A DNA stretch of 64,000 bases, from assembly GCF_029846175.1 (NCBI RefSeq), contig NZ_JARWAC010000027.1, positions 1 to 64,000 of the forward strand, in the 5' to 3' direction. Below, piece after piece: positions 50,501-58,682 of the stretch. Below the pieces are notes generated by a model. The model had not been told where the DNA came from and ran no database searches. It saw nothing but the letters and a program-made list of their open reading frames with translations. Positions within the stretch are counted from its first letter, which is position 1. Each line of letters opens with the position of its first letter. The position numbers were made by a program, and so were the translations under genes. Origin of the DNA: Sphaerisporangium sp. TRM90804. Lineage in GTDB: Bacteria; Actinomycetota; Actinomycetes; Streptosporangiales; Streptosporangiaceae.

Positions 50501-51078
50501 AGCGGGCGCAGCGGGTGGTCGGCGGCCTCCACCTCGACGTCGCGGTAGGTGCCGACGAGCAGCAGCCGCTCGAACCAGGTGTGCTGGGCGGCGAACCGCA
50601 GGAGCTTGAGCGAGGCGACGTCGGACCAGTGCAGGTCGTCGAGGACCACCATGACCGGCCGGCTCTGCGACACCGACACGAGCGCGCTCGTCACCGCGTC
50701 GTACAACGGGAAGCCGTCGACGGCCTCGGCGCTCGACGCCTCGCCGAGCAGGGCGGCGAGGCTGCCGCCGCCGACCTCCTCGGCCGCCGCCCACTCGGCG
50801 GGCGTCGCGCCGCGCCGCAGCCCGCGCAGGACCTGCACCCACGGCCAGTAGCCGGGCGCGCTGTCGGAATCCCAGCAGGAGCCGCCCAGGACGAGCGCCC
50901 CCAGCCGCCGAGCCTCGTCGGCCGCGCTGGTGACCAGCGTGGTCTTGCCGATGCCGGCCTCGCCGGTGACCAGCACCAGCCCCCCGTGGCTCTCGGCGGC
51001 CCGTTCGGCCTCGGCGCGCAGCAGCGCGGCAGGGTGCTCCCTGCCGATCAGGCCCGCCGTCATGTCGTGGATACGCAT
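47536..51078 (-). CDS. Large AAA ATPase with TPR-like region (LuxR/LAL- or adenylate-cyclase-associated type)
   Basis: 1180 residues. Residues 5-330 are an AAA16-type ATPase: 'IGREHPAALLRAEAERAAES', Walker A 'LVTGEAGIGKTTLVTSA', Walker B 'PVMVVLDDLHWSDVASLKLL'. A long helical, TPR-like region (about 380-850) follows. Residues about 855-960 are low-complexity with degenerate 15-residue repeats ('ASGDLSVPASPGPALPA'). The C-terminus (about 985-1180) is a conserved module of many actinobacterial ATPases: 'RRDGAVWSLGFGGRTVHLPD', 'KGLRDLHILLSLPG', then a coiled 'ARYRAHLSRLDEEIDRA' and 'ERARKTVTARIRDILRKLD'. There is no LuxR helix-turn-helix. Probably a signalling or regulatory STAND-like protein. 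Confidence 0.87.
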   Translation of the reverse strand: MRIHDMTAGLIGREHPAALLRAEAERAAESHGGLVLVTGEAGIGKTTLVTSAADEARRLGALVLGGSCWDSDSAPGYWPWVQVLRGLRRGATPAEWAAAEEVGGGSLAALLGEASSAEAVDGFPLYDAVTSALVSVSQSRPVMVVLDDLHWSDVASLKLLRFAAQHTWFERLLLVGTYRDVEVEAADHPLRPLLPPLVAKATTISLTGLDRDDVGALMARTAGDEPSADLVAEVHRRTGGNPFFVEQTARLWRSGGSVTAIAPGVRDTLLRRLSLLPKPVVEILTAASVLGREFHRQVLAALAAAPVPHVDRLLDQAMAARLVAAKGGGVFAFAHDLVRETLYDSLDDAKRPRWHAGVVRALDASAELGGRLLPADLARHAHLAGEHLDPQVVVKHLLAAARDAGRRLATEEAIGHYRRALAATPADAPRRRVEVALRLAHELHVWADRVDGRRIFGEAVAIARQLDDPRLLARVALSIHRTYDEHLGPAGTEVLVEAHARLVGGDAPTEGLLARDRLAQDLAIHLAVQARSEDDDEALAFGLWARHDTIWGPGTASERVALTEELLAVARRGGEVEMETIAAALRWVALLELGDPRYLDQFRDYIVLGERSGVPRVGLSLVIDRSILAGLMGRFEEAEHLVEEVLTHGQVHGHEHLEFMIDHHRWALRLMQGRFDELDAVHLELRRTRHPCPDLLVAIAELRMGNLDAALRHLAEVTAAGKPGDRSIQPLWLCFQAEAAAASRDPRLCEIARAELLPHSGEWAVSLYGWDIRGPVVLWLAVLDAAQERWDEAVAGFTAAWHSADLLRARPWSLEARARLAEALLARGGPGDAQEASRLLEAAEPEAAELGMRSLLAQIRRTRHLHASPTLPVPGDPQRPASRDPVLPAARGLAVPPPLELPHAASGDLSVPASPGPALPAAGDVAASPELGFLAAGDLAVPATSAPSHPASGEVAVPVSPGLPSPGRTPGPVTLPKITHVPAVDGPGADGSASRGGGAINEFRRDGAVWSLGFGGRTVHLPDAKGLRDLHILLSLPGSDVPAVRLLDPRGGEVVVAARRMGGDPVLDDEAKARYRAHLSRLDEEIDRAAEQGDDRRAAEFDREREALLAELRSASGLGGRDRRLGDEAERARKTVTARIRDILRKLDTLHPALAAHLRATVSTGATCRYQPPDKTSWRL

Positions 51079-51190
51079 CGCACCTCGACGGTAGCCGCCG
51101 CCACCGACACTTCGCGGCCCCGGGCCGCGGCCCTCGTCAAGATGTTCGGCGACCTCTTCGAAAAGAGGGACCCGGGCGGCGCGGGAGCGG

Positions 51191-52213
51191 TCAGCCGCGG
51201 CGGGCCCGGGCGCGCCGCTTGCCCTCGTGCATGGCCTGCACCCGGGCGACCGGGATCGTGTGGCCCTCCTCGACGAGGTCGGGCGGCAGCCGTCGCGGCT
51301 CGGGCATGTGCTCGGCCCACGGGTCGCGCTCGCCGAGCAGCCCGGGCGCGGTGCGCATCGTGAAGTCGGCGGGGACGACCTGGTCGAGATCGTCCCAGGC
51401 CACGGGGAACGACACCGGGACGCCCGGCCGCACGCGCGGGCTGTAGGCCGCGACCACCGTCGCCCCGCCGGCGCGGGTGGAGTCCAGGAACACCTTGCCG
51501 CCGCGGTCCTCCCGGATGAACGCCGTGGTGGCGAGCACGGGGTCGAGCCGTTCGGCGCGCGCCGCGATCGCCCGGGTGGCGGCGGCCATGTCCTCGACCT
51601 TCTCGTGCTCGTCGACCGGCACGAAGATGTGCACGCCCTTGGCGCCGCTGGTCTTGACCGCCCCCTCCAGCCCGCAGTCGGCCAGCGCCTGCCGGACGAG
51701 GTGGGCCGAGGCGATCACCAGGCCGAACGCGTCGGCGTCCGGCGGGTCGATGTCGAGCACCAGGTGGGTGGGCCGGTCGAGACGGCCGGAGCGCACCAGC
51801 ATGGGGTGGTACTCCACCGCCCGCTGGTTGGCGAACCACAGCAGGGTGCGCCGGTCGTCGCACAGGGCGTAGGACACCTCGCGCCGCGAGGCCTCCGCCC
51901 ACATCGGGAAGGTGCGCACCCATGAGGGCGTGTACTTGGGCACGTTCTTCTGCATGAAGGGGTCCTGCCCCTGACGCACCCGCACGACCGAGAGCGGCCG
52001 CTCCCGCAGCACCGGCACGATGCGGTCGCGGACGGCGTCCAGATAGTCCACCAGATCGCGCTTGGTGGCGCCGGCCCCGTCGAACAGCGGCTGGTCGAGA
52101 TTGGTGAGCGACACCTCGTCCCGCACCTCATCGGTGGTCACCACCTCACCATGCCCACCTGTGGCCCGGCGGGTCAACTCGCCGCCCGCCAGGGCCCGCG
52201 ACGTCTGGGGCAC
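51191..52213 (-). CDS. LigD-type polymerase domain protein (NHEJ primase-polymerase)
   Basis: 340 residues, stand-alone archaeo-eukaryotic primase domain as in the polymerase part of LigD: 'VSLTNLDQPLFDGAGATKRD', 'RPLSVVRVRQGQDPFMQKNV', catalytic 'HLVLDIDPPDADAFGLV', 'GAVKTSGAKGVHIFVPVD' and 'VSFPVAWDDLDQVVPADFTM'. Such proteins fill gaps and add ribonucleotides during end joining with Ku and a ligase; neither is in the window. The start is uncertain: GTG 52213 or GTG 52141, both in frame; the family usually begins near the latter. Confidence 0.9.
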   Translation of the reverse strand: MPQTSRALAGGELTRRATGGHGEVVTTDEVRDEVSLTNLDQPLFDGAGATKRDLVDYLDAVRDRIVPVLRERPLSVVRVRQGQDPFMQKNVPKYTPSWVRTFPMWAEASRREVSYALCDDRRTLLWFANQRAVEYHPMLVRSGRLDRPTHLVLDIDPPDADAFGLVIASAHLVRQALADCGLEGAVKTSGAKGVHIFVPVDEHEKVEDMAAATRAIAARAERLDPVLATTAFIREDRGGKVFLDSTRAGGATVVAAYSPRVRPGVPVSFPVAWDDLDQVVPADFTMRTAPGLLGERDPWAEHMPEPRRLPPDLVEEGHTIPVARVQAMHEGKRRARARRG

Positions 52214-52240
52214 CCGTGACGACCGTCCCGGCCCGGCGGG

Positions 52241-52777
52241 TCAGGGTAGGCAGCCGACGTGCGCGAGCGCCTGCTTGAGCAGGACGCCCTGCCCGCCGGT
52301 CATCTCCTGCTGCACCATCGGAGACGAGGCCTCCTGGGGCGTGAACCAGACCAGGTCGAGAGCGTCCTGGCGGGGACGGCAGTCACCGGCGACCGGCACG
52401 ACGTAGGCCAGCGACACGGCGTGCTGCCGGGGGTCGTGGTGCGGCGTGACGCCCTCGTCGGGGAAGTACTCGGCGATGGTGAACGGCTGCGGGGACGCCG
52501 GGATGCGCGGCAGCGCCGTCGGGCCGAGATCCTTCTCCAGGTGGCGCATGAGCGCGTCCCGGACACGCTCGTGCAGCAGCACCCGGCCGGAGACCAGCGC
52601 GCGGCTCACCGCCCCGTCCGGCCCGATGCGCAGCAGCAGGCCGATATGCGTGACCACGCCGGCTTCGTCGACGCGCACGGGCACGGCGTCGATGTAGAGG
52701 ATCGGCAGCCGCGCACGTGCCTGCCGGAGCTCTTCGGGAGACAACCAACCGGGCGAGGTTTCGGTCATTTCGGTCAT
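52241..52777 (-). CDS. Nudix-fold protein of the DUF4916 type
   Basis: 178 residues. 'SPGWLSPEELRQARARLPIL', 'YIDAVPVRVDEAGVVTHIGL' and 'SGRVLLHERVRDALMRHLEK' match the DUF4916 group of Nudix-like proteins. The canonical Nudix box GX5EX7REUXEEXGU is not recognisable; 'GRVLLHERVRDALMRHLEKD' occupies its place, so hydrolase activity is uncertain. ATG 52777 opens the frame and a second ATG follows at 52768; neither has a clear ribosome site. An inverted repeat at 52932-52966 lies upstream. Confidence 0.85.
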   Translation of the reverse strand: MTEMTETSPGWLSPEELRQARARLPILYIDAVPVRVDEAGVVTHIGLLLRIGPDGAVSRALVSGRVLLHERVRDALMRHLEKDLGPTALPRIPASPQPFTIAEYFPDEGVTPHHDPRQHAVSLAYVVPVAGDCRPRQDALDLVWFTPQEASSPMVQQEMTGGQGVLLKQALAHVGCLP

Positions 52778-52931
52778 TGAGCGATAGTACTTGGCACTCC
52801 CGCCAAGGACGTGCCCCCGCCCGGAGCCGCGCCGTGAATGGCCGGTCCTGGTCAGGCGACACAGGGATCGAGGCACCCTGCCCGGGCTCCCACCTGCGAC
52901 GACGTTCCGGCCGCCCGCAGCCGTGATCTCT

Positions 52932-52966
52932 CCGTATTGTCGGTGCCCGGGCGCCCGACAATACGG
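52932..52966. promoter_or_regulatory. Long inverted repeat between divergent genes
   Basis: Perfect 12-bp arms CCGTATTGTCGG (52932-52943) and CCGACAATACGG (52955-52966) flank TGCCCGGGCGC, itself partly palindromic. It lies 155 bp upstream of the Nudix-like gene and 90 bp upstream of the methyltransferase. No T-run on either strand, so an operator is more likely than a terminator. Confidence 0.5.
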
Positions 52967-53056
52967 AAAACACTCCCAATGCCATAATGAGTCGATCTTG
53001 TACCAGCTCGGTGTTCGTTTCGGGTCCCCGATGCCGTATCGAACGGAGAGACACCC

Positions 53057-53821
53057 TTGGCCTACTCGCTCGCGGGAGACTTCGACTACGAACGGCACGG
53101 CCACGGGTACGCCATCCAGCGCCGCACCGACCCCCGCATCGCGGCGCGGGTCCACGCCGCTCTCGGCGACGCCCGCACGGTCGTCAACGTGGGCGCCGGT
53201 GCGGGCTCGTACGAGCCCGTCGACCGCCACGTGGTCGCGGTGGAGCCCTCGGCCGCCATGCGAGCCCAGCGCCCCCGCCACCTCGCGCCGGCGGTCTCGG
53301 CCGTCGCCGAGGATCTTCCGTTCGACGACGACGCCTTCGACGCCGCCATGGCCATGGTCACCGTCCACCAGTGGCCCGACGCCGCCCGGGGGCTGCGCGA
53401 GCTGCGCCGCGTCAGCCGGGGCCCGGTGGTCGTCCTCACCCTCGACGGCGCGGCCCTCGGCCTGCTGTGGCTGGCCGAGTACCTCCCCGAGCTGCTCGTC
53501 GTCGACGGCCGCCGCTTCCCGCCCATCGACACGATCGCCTCCCTCGTCGGCGCCGCCGCCGAGGTCCGCCCGGTGCCGGTCCCGATCGACTGCGTGGACG
53601 GCTTCACCGAGGCCTACTACGCCCGCCCCGAACGCTTCCTCGACCCCGAGGTCCGCGCGTCCCAGTCGGCCTGGGGCGTCGTCGGCGACGCCGCGGCGGC
53701 CCGCGCCGTCGAGCACCTGCGCCGCGACCTGGAGGACGGCACCTGGGACGCCCGCCACGGCCACCTGCGCACCCAGCCCGAGTTCCAGGGCGCGCTACGG
53801 CTCGTCGTCGGCCACCCCTGA
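53057..53821 (+). CDS. Class I SAM-dependent methyltransferase
   Basis: 254 residues. The SAM-binding loop is 'VVNVGAGAGSYEPVDRHVVA' with acidic 'VEPSAAM' and 'VSAVAEDLPFDDDAFDAAMA' (motif II/III), followed by 'VHQWPDAARGLRELRRVSRG'. This is the Methyltransf_11 type found in many small-molecule methyltransferases; the acceptor is unknown. The start is TTG 53057, with GGAGAG six bases upstream. Converges with the aminotransferase 20 bp downstream. Confidence 0.9.
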   Translation: MAYSLAGDFDYERHGHGYAIQRRTDPRIAARVHAALGDARTVVNVGAGAGSYEPVDRHVVAVEPSAAMRAQRPRHLAPAVSAVAEDLPFDDDAFDAAMAMVTVHQWPDAARGLRELRRVSRGPVVVLTLDGAALGLLWLAEYLPELLVVDGRRFPPIDTIASLVGAAAEVRPVPVPIDCVDGFTEAYYARPERFLDPEVRASQSAWGVVGDAAAARAVEHLRRDLEDGTWDARHGHLRTQPEFQGALRLVVGHP

Positions 53822-53841
53822 GGCCGAGGCGACACCCGCTC

Positions 53842-55098
53842 CTACGCGCGCGGGCGTCCCGACAGGACCTCGGCCAGCCGGTCCAGGTGGGCCGCTATCC
53901 ACGGGAGCCTGGCCGGGTCGTCGCCGCGCAGCGCCTGTTCACGCTGGGAGTCGTCGCCGTAGAGCAGGCTGGTCGCGATGCGGAGCCGCAGGCGGGCGGG
54001 GTCGTCCCCGAAGGCCGAGCCGGGCAGGGTGGCCACGCCGTGCCCGGCCAGCAGGGTCGACGCGACCGTGGTGTCCGTGATCCCGGCCGGATCACCGGTG
54101 ATGCCGAGGTTTCCGAGCAGGGGAGTCATGTCGGGGTAGAGGTAGAAACCCGCCTGGGGACGCGGCACGTCCGCCCCGGCGGCGGTGAAGACGTCAGCGG
54201 TGGCCTCGGCGACGCGGGCGTGCAGGCGCGCGCTCGCCCGCACCCTGTCGCGCAGCTCGGGCGGCTCGGTGAACGCCAGGGCCGCCGCCCGCTGCACGGG
54301 ATGGGCGGGGGCCGACCACACCTCGCTGCCCACCGCGACGACCGTCTCGCGCAGGGCACGACCCTCGTCGGTCGCGGGGAACCGGGCGACGCCCAGGCGC
54401 CAGCCGCCGAGGGCGAGGTTCTTGCTCGGCCCGGTGGTGAGGACCACCCGCTCGGGAGCCAGCTCGGCCGGGCTGGTGAACGCGGCGCTCTCGTCGTGCA
54501 GCAGGTCGCGGTAGATCTCGTCGGAGACCACCAGCAGGTCGTGGGCCCGGGCCACCTCGCAGACGGCCGCCACGACGCCCGGCTCGGCGAGGGTTCCGGT
54601 GGGGTTGTCGGGCAGGGTCAGCACGACCGCGCCCAGCGGAACCCCGTCGCGGCGCGCGCGCACGGCGGTGACCTCCAGCCGCTCGGGGTCGGGCACCCCG
54701 CCCTGGCCGGGCACGGTGGGGACGAGGTGGGCGGGCAGCCCGTGCAGCGCGGCCTGCGCCGCGTAGCTGACCCAACTCGGCCGCGCCAGCGCCACCGCCC
54801 CTCCGCACGCGCCCAACAGCGCCCACAGCAGCGCCTTGCTCCCCGGCCCCGCGACCACCTGCTCCGGGTCGGTGGCCAGCCCGCGTCTGTCCCAGTACCC
54901 GGCCGCGGCCACCCGCAGCTCCTCAACCCCCTCGCACGGCCCGTAGGCCGCCATCCCCGCCCACCGCGCCAGCTCGGCGCTGAGCAGCGGATGCACCGGC
55001 ACCCCGGCCTCCCCGAACCCCAGCGGCACGGTGTCCAGCCCCGCCCGCCGCCGCCGCGCGACCTCCTCGTTCACCGCCAGGGTGGCGGAGACCGCCAT
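53842..55098 (-). CDS. Class I/II PLP-dependent aminotransferase
   Basis: 418 residues. 'VPLGFGEAGVPVHPLL', 'AYGPCEGVEELRVAAAGYWD', 'PDNPTGTLAEPGVV', 'DLLVVSDEIYRDLLHDES' and the PLP-lysine region 'TTGPSKNLALGGWRLGVARF' place it in the aspartate/alanine aminotransferase fold. The carboxylate-binding Arg is in 'DPARLRLRIATS'. The substrate is unknown. Two start sites are equally well supplied: ATG 55098 with AGGAGG, and ATG 55170 with AGGAGA, which would add 24 residues; conservation favours 55098. Confidence 0.9.
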   Translation of the reverse strand: MAVSATLAVNEEVARRRRAGLDTVPLGFGEAGVPVHPLLSAELARWAGMAAYGPCEGVEELRVAAAGYWDRRGLATDPEQVVAGPGSKALLWALLGACGGAVALARPSWVSYAAQAALHGLPAHLVPTVPGQGGVPDPERLEVTAVRARRDGVPLGAVVLTLPDNPTGTLAEPGVVAAVCEVARAHDLLVVSDEIYRDLLHDESAAFTSPAELAPERVVLTTGPSKNLALGGWRLGVARFPATDEGRALRETVVAVGSEVWSAPAHPVQRAAALAFTEPPELRDRVRASARLHARVAEATADVFTAAGADVPRPQAGFYLYPDMTPLLGNLGITGDPAGITDTTVASTLLAGHGVATLPGSAFGDDPARLRLRIATSLLYGDDSQREQALRGDDPARLPWIAAHLDRLAEVLSGRPRA

Positions 55099-55355
55099 CG
55101 GCGCCCTCCTCGGGGACGGCTCGCGGCCTGCCGCCTCGGCGTTCCGCTCGGGTACGGGGGTTCCCCACATCGGCGCTCTCCTAAGGACGGATCGGGTTTC
55201 CGCATCGGCGTCAGCCAATGCGCCTTTTCCCCACCATCGCAGCGATATGAGGCTCCCTGTCGGGTTGTGTCGCGCCGAACAGGCCGCGGCGCGGAAACCT
55301 GACGGCGTCCTGAGCGGTCTCCCCGGCATGCCCCGGCCGAGGGAGCGCCGACCGG

Positions 55356-56240
55356 TCAGATGTCGTCCACCTGGCGTTCGGGCAGGCCGTGGGTGGCGGC
55401 GATCGGGCGCCACACGTCGACGAAGCGCCGCTTCGCGGCCTGGGCCTCCTCGGAGTGGGACAGGCCGAGGCGGTAGTCGTCGTCCTCGGCGATCGGCCCG
55501 CCGCAGCCGCCGTCGAGATGGCGTGTAGCCCAGGCGAGGAAGGCGGCGTCTGCCGCACGTGACGCGTCCAGGGCCTCGACGAGCGCCCGCTTCAGCTCGG
55601 CTCCCCCGTCCAGCGCGTCCACCGCGAGCTCGCGGGCCCGGGCGAGCTGTTCCCGCCGCGCCGCGGTGACCTCGCGGATGGTCCGCACGCCCGCCCGCTC
55701 GCACCGGCTCGCGCGGGCGATCGCGTCCCCGAGCCCGGAGCGCGCGCTGCCGCTGTCGGACAGCAGGGCGTCGACGCCCCCGGCCTGCGCGGCGGCATCT
55801 CCGGCGCCGGGGTCCGCGGTGTCTTGATCCGTAGGGTCCGGGGCCGTGGTGTCCGGGTCCGTGGTGTCCGGGTCCGCCGACGCGTCGGGGCCCGTCGAGT
55901 CGGCGGGTGGGGCCGAGCCGGACGAGCCGGCGTCCGGGGCGGTGCTCGCCTCCGCCGTCGCCCCGGCGGGCCGGCCGGCTTCCGATGCCGTCGTGGCACC
56001 GGGGCCGGCCAGGAACCACCAGGTCGCGCCGAGCGCCACGACCGCGCAGCCGAGAGCGGCGAGCGCGATTCGCCACGCCTTGCCGCGCTCCCGGCGTGCC
56101 CGCCCGCGCCCACCTGACGCGGGCCGGGCCTGAGGGGTGACGGGTGTGGCCACAGAGGCGCCGCAACGGGGGCACCGGGGGAGACGCCCCATGTCGGCTC
56201 CGCAGCGTCCGCAGACGGTGCCCGACCTGGATTCGTTCAC
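55356..56240 (-). CDS. Zinc-ribbon single-pass membrane protein
   Basis: 294 residues. N-terminal zinc ribbon with two Cys pairs 'CGRCGADMGRLPRCPRCGAS' (10-29), a basic linker, one membrane helix 'IALAALGCAVVALGATWWFL' (about 58-77), a low-complexity Asp/Pro/Thr segment with 'DPDTTDPDTTAPDPTDQ' (about 120-145), and a helical C-terminal domain (165-294) with two Cys ('ASRCERAG', 'LDGGCGGP'). The ribbon faces the cytoplasm and the C-domain is outside. No function assigned. Diverges from the membrane gene at 56431. Confidence 0.87.
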   Translation of the reverse strand: MNESRSGTVCGRCGADMGRLPRCPRCGASVATPVTPQARPASGGRGRARRERGKAWRIALAALGCAVVALGATWWFLAGPGATTASEAGRPAGATAEASTAPDAGSSGSAPPADSTGPDASADPDTTDPDTTAPDPTDQDTADPGAGDAAAQAGGVDALLSDSGSARSGLGDAIARASRCERAGVRTIREVTAARREQLARARELAVDALDGGAELKRALVEALDASRAADAAFLAWATRHLDGGCGGPIAEDDDYRLGLSHSEEAQAAKRRFVDVWRPIAATHGLPERQVDDI

Positions 56241-56430
56241 AGAAGTACTTACCTCTCAGGAGTCAGTAAATCAGTGTTAATCCGGTTAAACCCCGATAAA
56301 GCCTGATAAGCAGCCGGTCATTCGGTGAGCGGTGCCGGAGTCGCGTCATCCGATCCATCTCAAGAAAGTGCTCAGGAAATGCGATGGAGACGTAAACTCG
56401 GGAGCACCGAACCGATTGGCCGGAGGGTGA

Positions 56431-58218
56431 ATGGTCATCCACAACTCTAGAACAGATCGGCTGCATGGCACGCCCCATGCCCCACGCCCTCCGATGAGCA
56501 ATGCGACGCGTTATCTTTGCGCCGCCGCATACCTCGACCCCCGTTTTCGCGAGCGGGTTCTCGACGAGATGTTGCACGACCGGTTCCGGGCGGTGGCCCC
56601 TTCGCAGGGGCGTTTCGACCTCGGGCCGGTGATCCAGCACTGCCGCGAGGCGCGCACCATGCTCCTCGTCCGCGAGATGCTCATCGCCGTCCTCCTGCTG
56701 ATCGGGCTCTACATGCAGCCCTGGGCCACGATCGCCTGGGTGTCGCTGCTCGTGCCGTTCGCTCTCCTCTCCCTCGACCGGGTCCGCGAAGGGCCGCCGG
56801 TGGTGCGCTGGCTGATCCGGGCGTGGGCGGCCTACAGCGTGCTCGTGTTATTGATCTCGACGCTGATCTGGTTGGCTTACCTCGTGCTGGGATCGGTTCT
56901 GGCCGGAATCGCGGGAGCACTCGGCTCGGCCCTCACGCTCCTGGGCGCGACGCCATTGGTGGTCGGCACCATCCTCGTTCCGTTCGCCACGCTGGTCGTC
57001 ACGGTCGGATATCGCATCGCGATATACCTGAAGCTCGTCGGGTCGCTGCGGCCCGGATCGCCCGAGCCGGATATTCCCACGCTCGATGCCAAGACCGCGA
57101 GGCGCATCGATTACGTCCGCAGGGCGCAATGGGGCAACGTCACCATGTACGCCAACGAGGACGCCTTCATGGGAGCGGGCGAAATCCAACGCGTATGGTC
57201 CATCGCCGTCGAGCTCGACCGTGTGCGCGGCGAGGGCGCGGTGCGCCGGGAGCGGGATCCGGTCGACATCGACCCGGTGGAGTTACACGAGTTCGTCCGC
57301 GCCAGGCTCCGGGGGATGCGCGACCACGTGCTGCGGCACAACGAGAGCATCCAGGCGCTGGACATCGGCGACCACGTCGTGACGCGAGGAGCCTTCACCA
57401 CCACCGACTGGGCCTGGGGACGAGCCCATCCCCTGATCACCGGGGCCGACCCGCAGCGGGTCGCCGAAGGGCTCGAACGGGCCGAGGACGCAGGGCTCCC
57501 GCGCTACCACGTCACCCCCCAGGAGGCCGCGGCCATCATGCGGCATCCGCAGGGCGGGGTCCGCTACTACCAGCGGGTGACGGTCGGCGGCATCGGGCAG
57601 GAGATCCGCGACGCCTCGGGCAGGCTCATCGCTCCGGCGGAGGACCAGCAGGCCCTCACCTCGGCCTTCATCTACCTCGCGGTCGAGGGCCGCATGCTCT
57701 ACACGCAGTTCGTGGTGACCACGCTGCCGCCGGTCCAGCCGATCTACCACGTCGTCGACGCCCTCCCGGCGATGTCCTCACCCCGCGTCGCCTGGGAGGC
57801 GGTTCGGGCGCTCAAGACGCACCTGCTGCTCGACGTGGTGGCCGCGCCCTTCCGGCTGTTCGGTTACGGCTGGAAGGCCGTGACGCAGGCGATGACCCAG
57901 ACCGATCCCGCCGACGCGCTCATCTACCAGTACGGCGCGAGGTTCAGCGTGCGGGAGGTCGGGGCCGCGCCCGAGCTGCAGACGTACATCCAGCTGCTCG
58001 ACGCCGCCAAGTACACCAAGCTGATCGAGCAGCGGCTGACCGCGGCGGTGCTCGACTTCCTGGAGGACCAGAACGTGGACACCGCCGACTATCGCCGGCA
58101 GGCGGCGAACGTGACGAACGGCTCGGTGTGGGTGGGCCCCGGCGGCACGGTGGGCCCGATCAGCTTCGGCGCGAACAGCTCCGCCACCGTCAACAACGTC
58201 GGCCAGGCGTCCGGCTGA
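56431..58218 (+). CDS. Unrecognised membrane protein with glycine-rich C-terminal tag
   Basis: 595 residues. Residues 20-75 are soluble helical, 78-215 hold about four membrane helices ('LIAVLLLIGLYMQPWATIAW', 'VLVLLISTLIWLAYLVLGSV'), and 220-560 form a large cytoplasmic alpha/beta domain of no family I know. The last 30 residues, 'GPGGTVGPISFGANSSATVN' plus 'NVG', closely match the N-terminus of the next protein, a pattern known from paired signalling proteins sharing homotypic motifs. ATG 56431 has GGAGGG four bases before. Its 5' part is richer in AT codons than the neighbours. Forms an operon with the 115-residue gene 20 bp downstream. Confidence 0.85.
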   Translation: MVIHNSRTDRLHGTPHAPRPPMSNATRYLCAAAYLDPRFRERVLDEMLHDRFRAVAPSQGRFDLGPVIQHCREARTMLLVREMLIAVLLLIGLYMQPWATIAWVSLLVPFALLSLDRVREGPPVVRWLIRAWAAYSVLVLLISTLIWLAYLVLGSVLAGIAGALGSALTLLGATPLVVGTILVPFATLVVTVGYRIAIYLKLVGSLRPGSPEPDIPTLDAKTARRIDYVRRAQWGNVTMYANEDAFMGAGEIQRVWSIAVELDRVRGEGAVRRERDPVDIDPVELHEFVRARLRGMRDHVLRHNESIQALDIGDHVVTRGAFTTTDWAWGRAHPLITGADPQRVAEGLERAEDAGLPRYHVTPQEAAAIMRHPQGGVRYYQRVTVGGIGQEIRDASGRLIAPAEDQQALTSAFIYLAVEGRMLYTQFVVTTLPPVQPIYHVVDALPAMSSPRVAWEAVRALKTHLLLDVVAAPFRLFGYGWKAVTQAMTQTDPADALIYQYGARFSVREVGAAPELQTYIQLLDAAKYTKLIEQRLTAAVLDFLEDQNVDTADYRRQAANVTNGSVWVGPGGTVGPISFGANSSATVNNVGQASG

Positions 58219-58238
58219 TCCCGTAAGGAGACTCATCC

Positions 58239-58586
58239 ATGGCGACCGAGTACGGCGGCGTGCACATCAGCGGCGGGCATGTCAGCGGGCCCATCGCGTT
58301 CGGCGCGCACGCCTCCGCCACCGTCAACAACATCGGCGTGCCCGCACTCTCCCGGGACGCCGCCGACCTGCTCGACCGCCTGGAACAGGCGATCGCCGCG
58401 CACGCCGCCTCGATCGACGAGCCGGGCAAGGCGTCGAGAGACCTGGCGGACGTGCGGAGCGAGCTGCGGGAGGCGTCTCCCGACCAGGGGCGCGTCCTGG
58501 ACGCGCTCAAGCGCATCGCCGTCAGGGCGGCCGAGGTCACGGTCGTGGTCGAACTCGTCACCAAGATCCGCGAGCTGTTCGCCTGA
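58239..58586 (+). CDS. Small protein with shared glycine-rich tag (DUF5955-like)
   Basis: 115 residues. Residues 6-34 carry 'SGGHVSGPIAFGAHASATVN' and 'NIG', the same tag that ends the preceding protein. The rest (38-115) is a helical bundle 'DAADLLDRLEQAIAAHAASI', 'DVRSELREASPDQGRVLDAL' and 'VTVVVELVTKIRELF', resembling small actinobacterial proteins of the DUF5955 kind that accompany conflict or signalling NTPases. ATG 58239 has AAGGAG eight bases upstream. I infer that the two tags interact or co-assemble; no effector domain is visible. Confidence 0.83.
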   Translation: MATEYGGVHISGGHVSGPIAFGAHASATVNNIGVPALSRDAADLLDRLEQAIAAHAASIDEPGKASRDLADVRSELREASPDQGRVLDALKRIAVRAAEVTVVVELVTKIRELFA

Positions 58587-58682
58587 TCCCGCCCCACGCC
58601 TTCCCGCGCCCCCTGGCGGGACGCCGGATGGTCACGCCCCCCGGCCCGGCCTCAAGGCGCCCCGTGTGCCGGGGGTTCCCCC

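Noticed and set aside
48673-51363. 896-codon plus-strand ORF opposite the AAA ATPase
   Set aside because: No domain; the minus strand has Walker A and B motifs.
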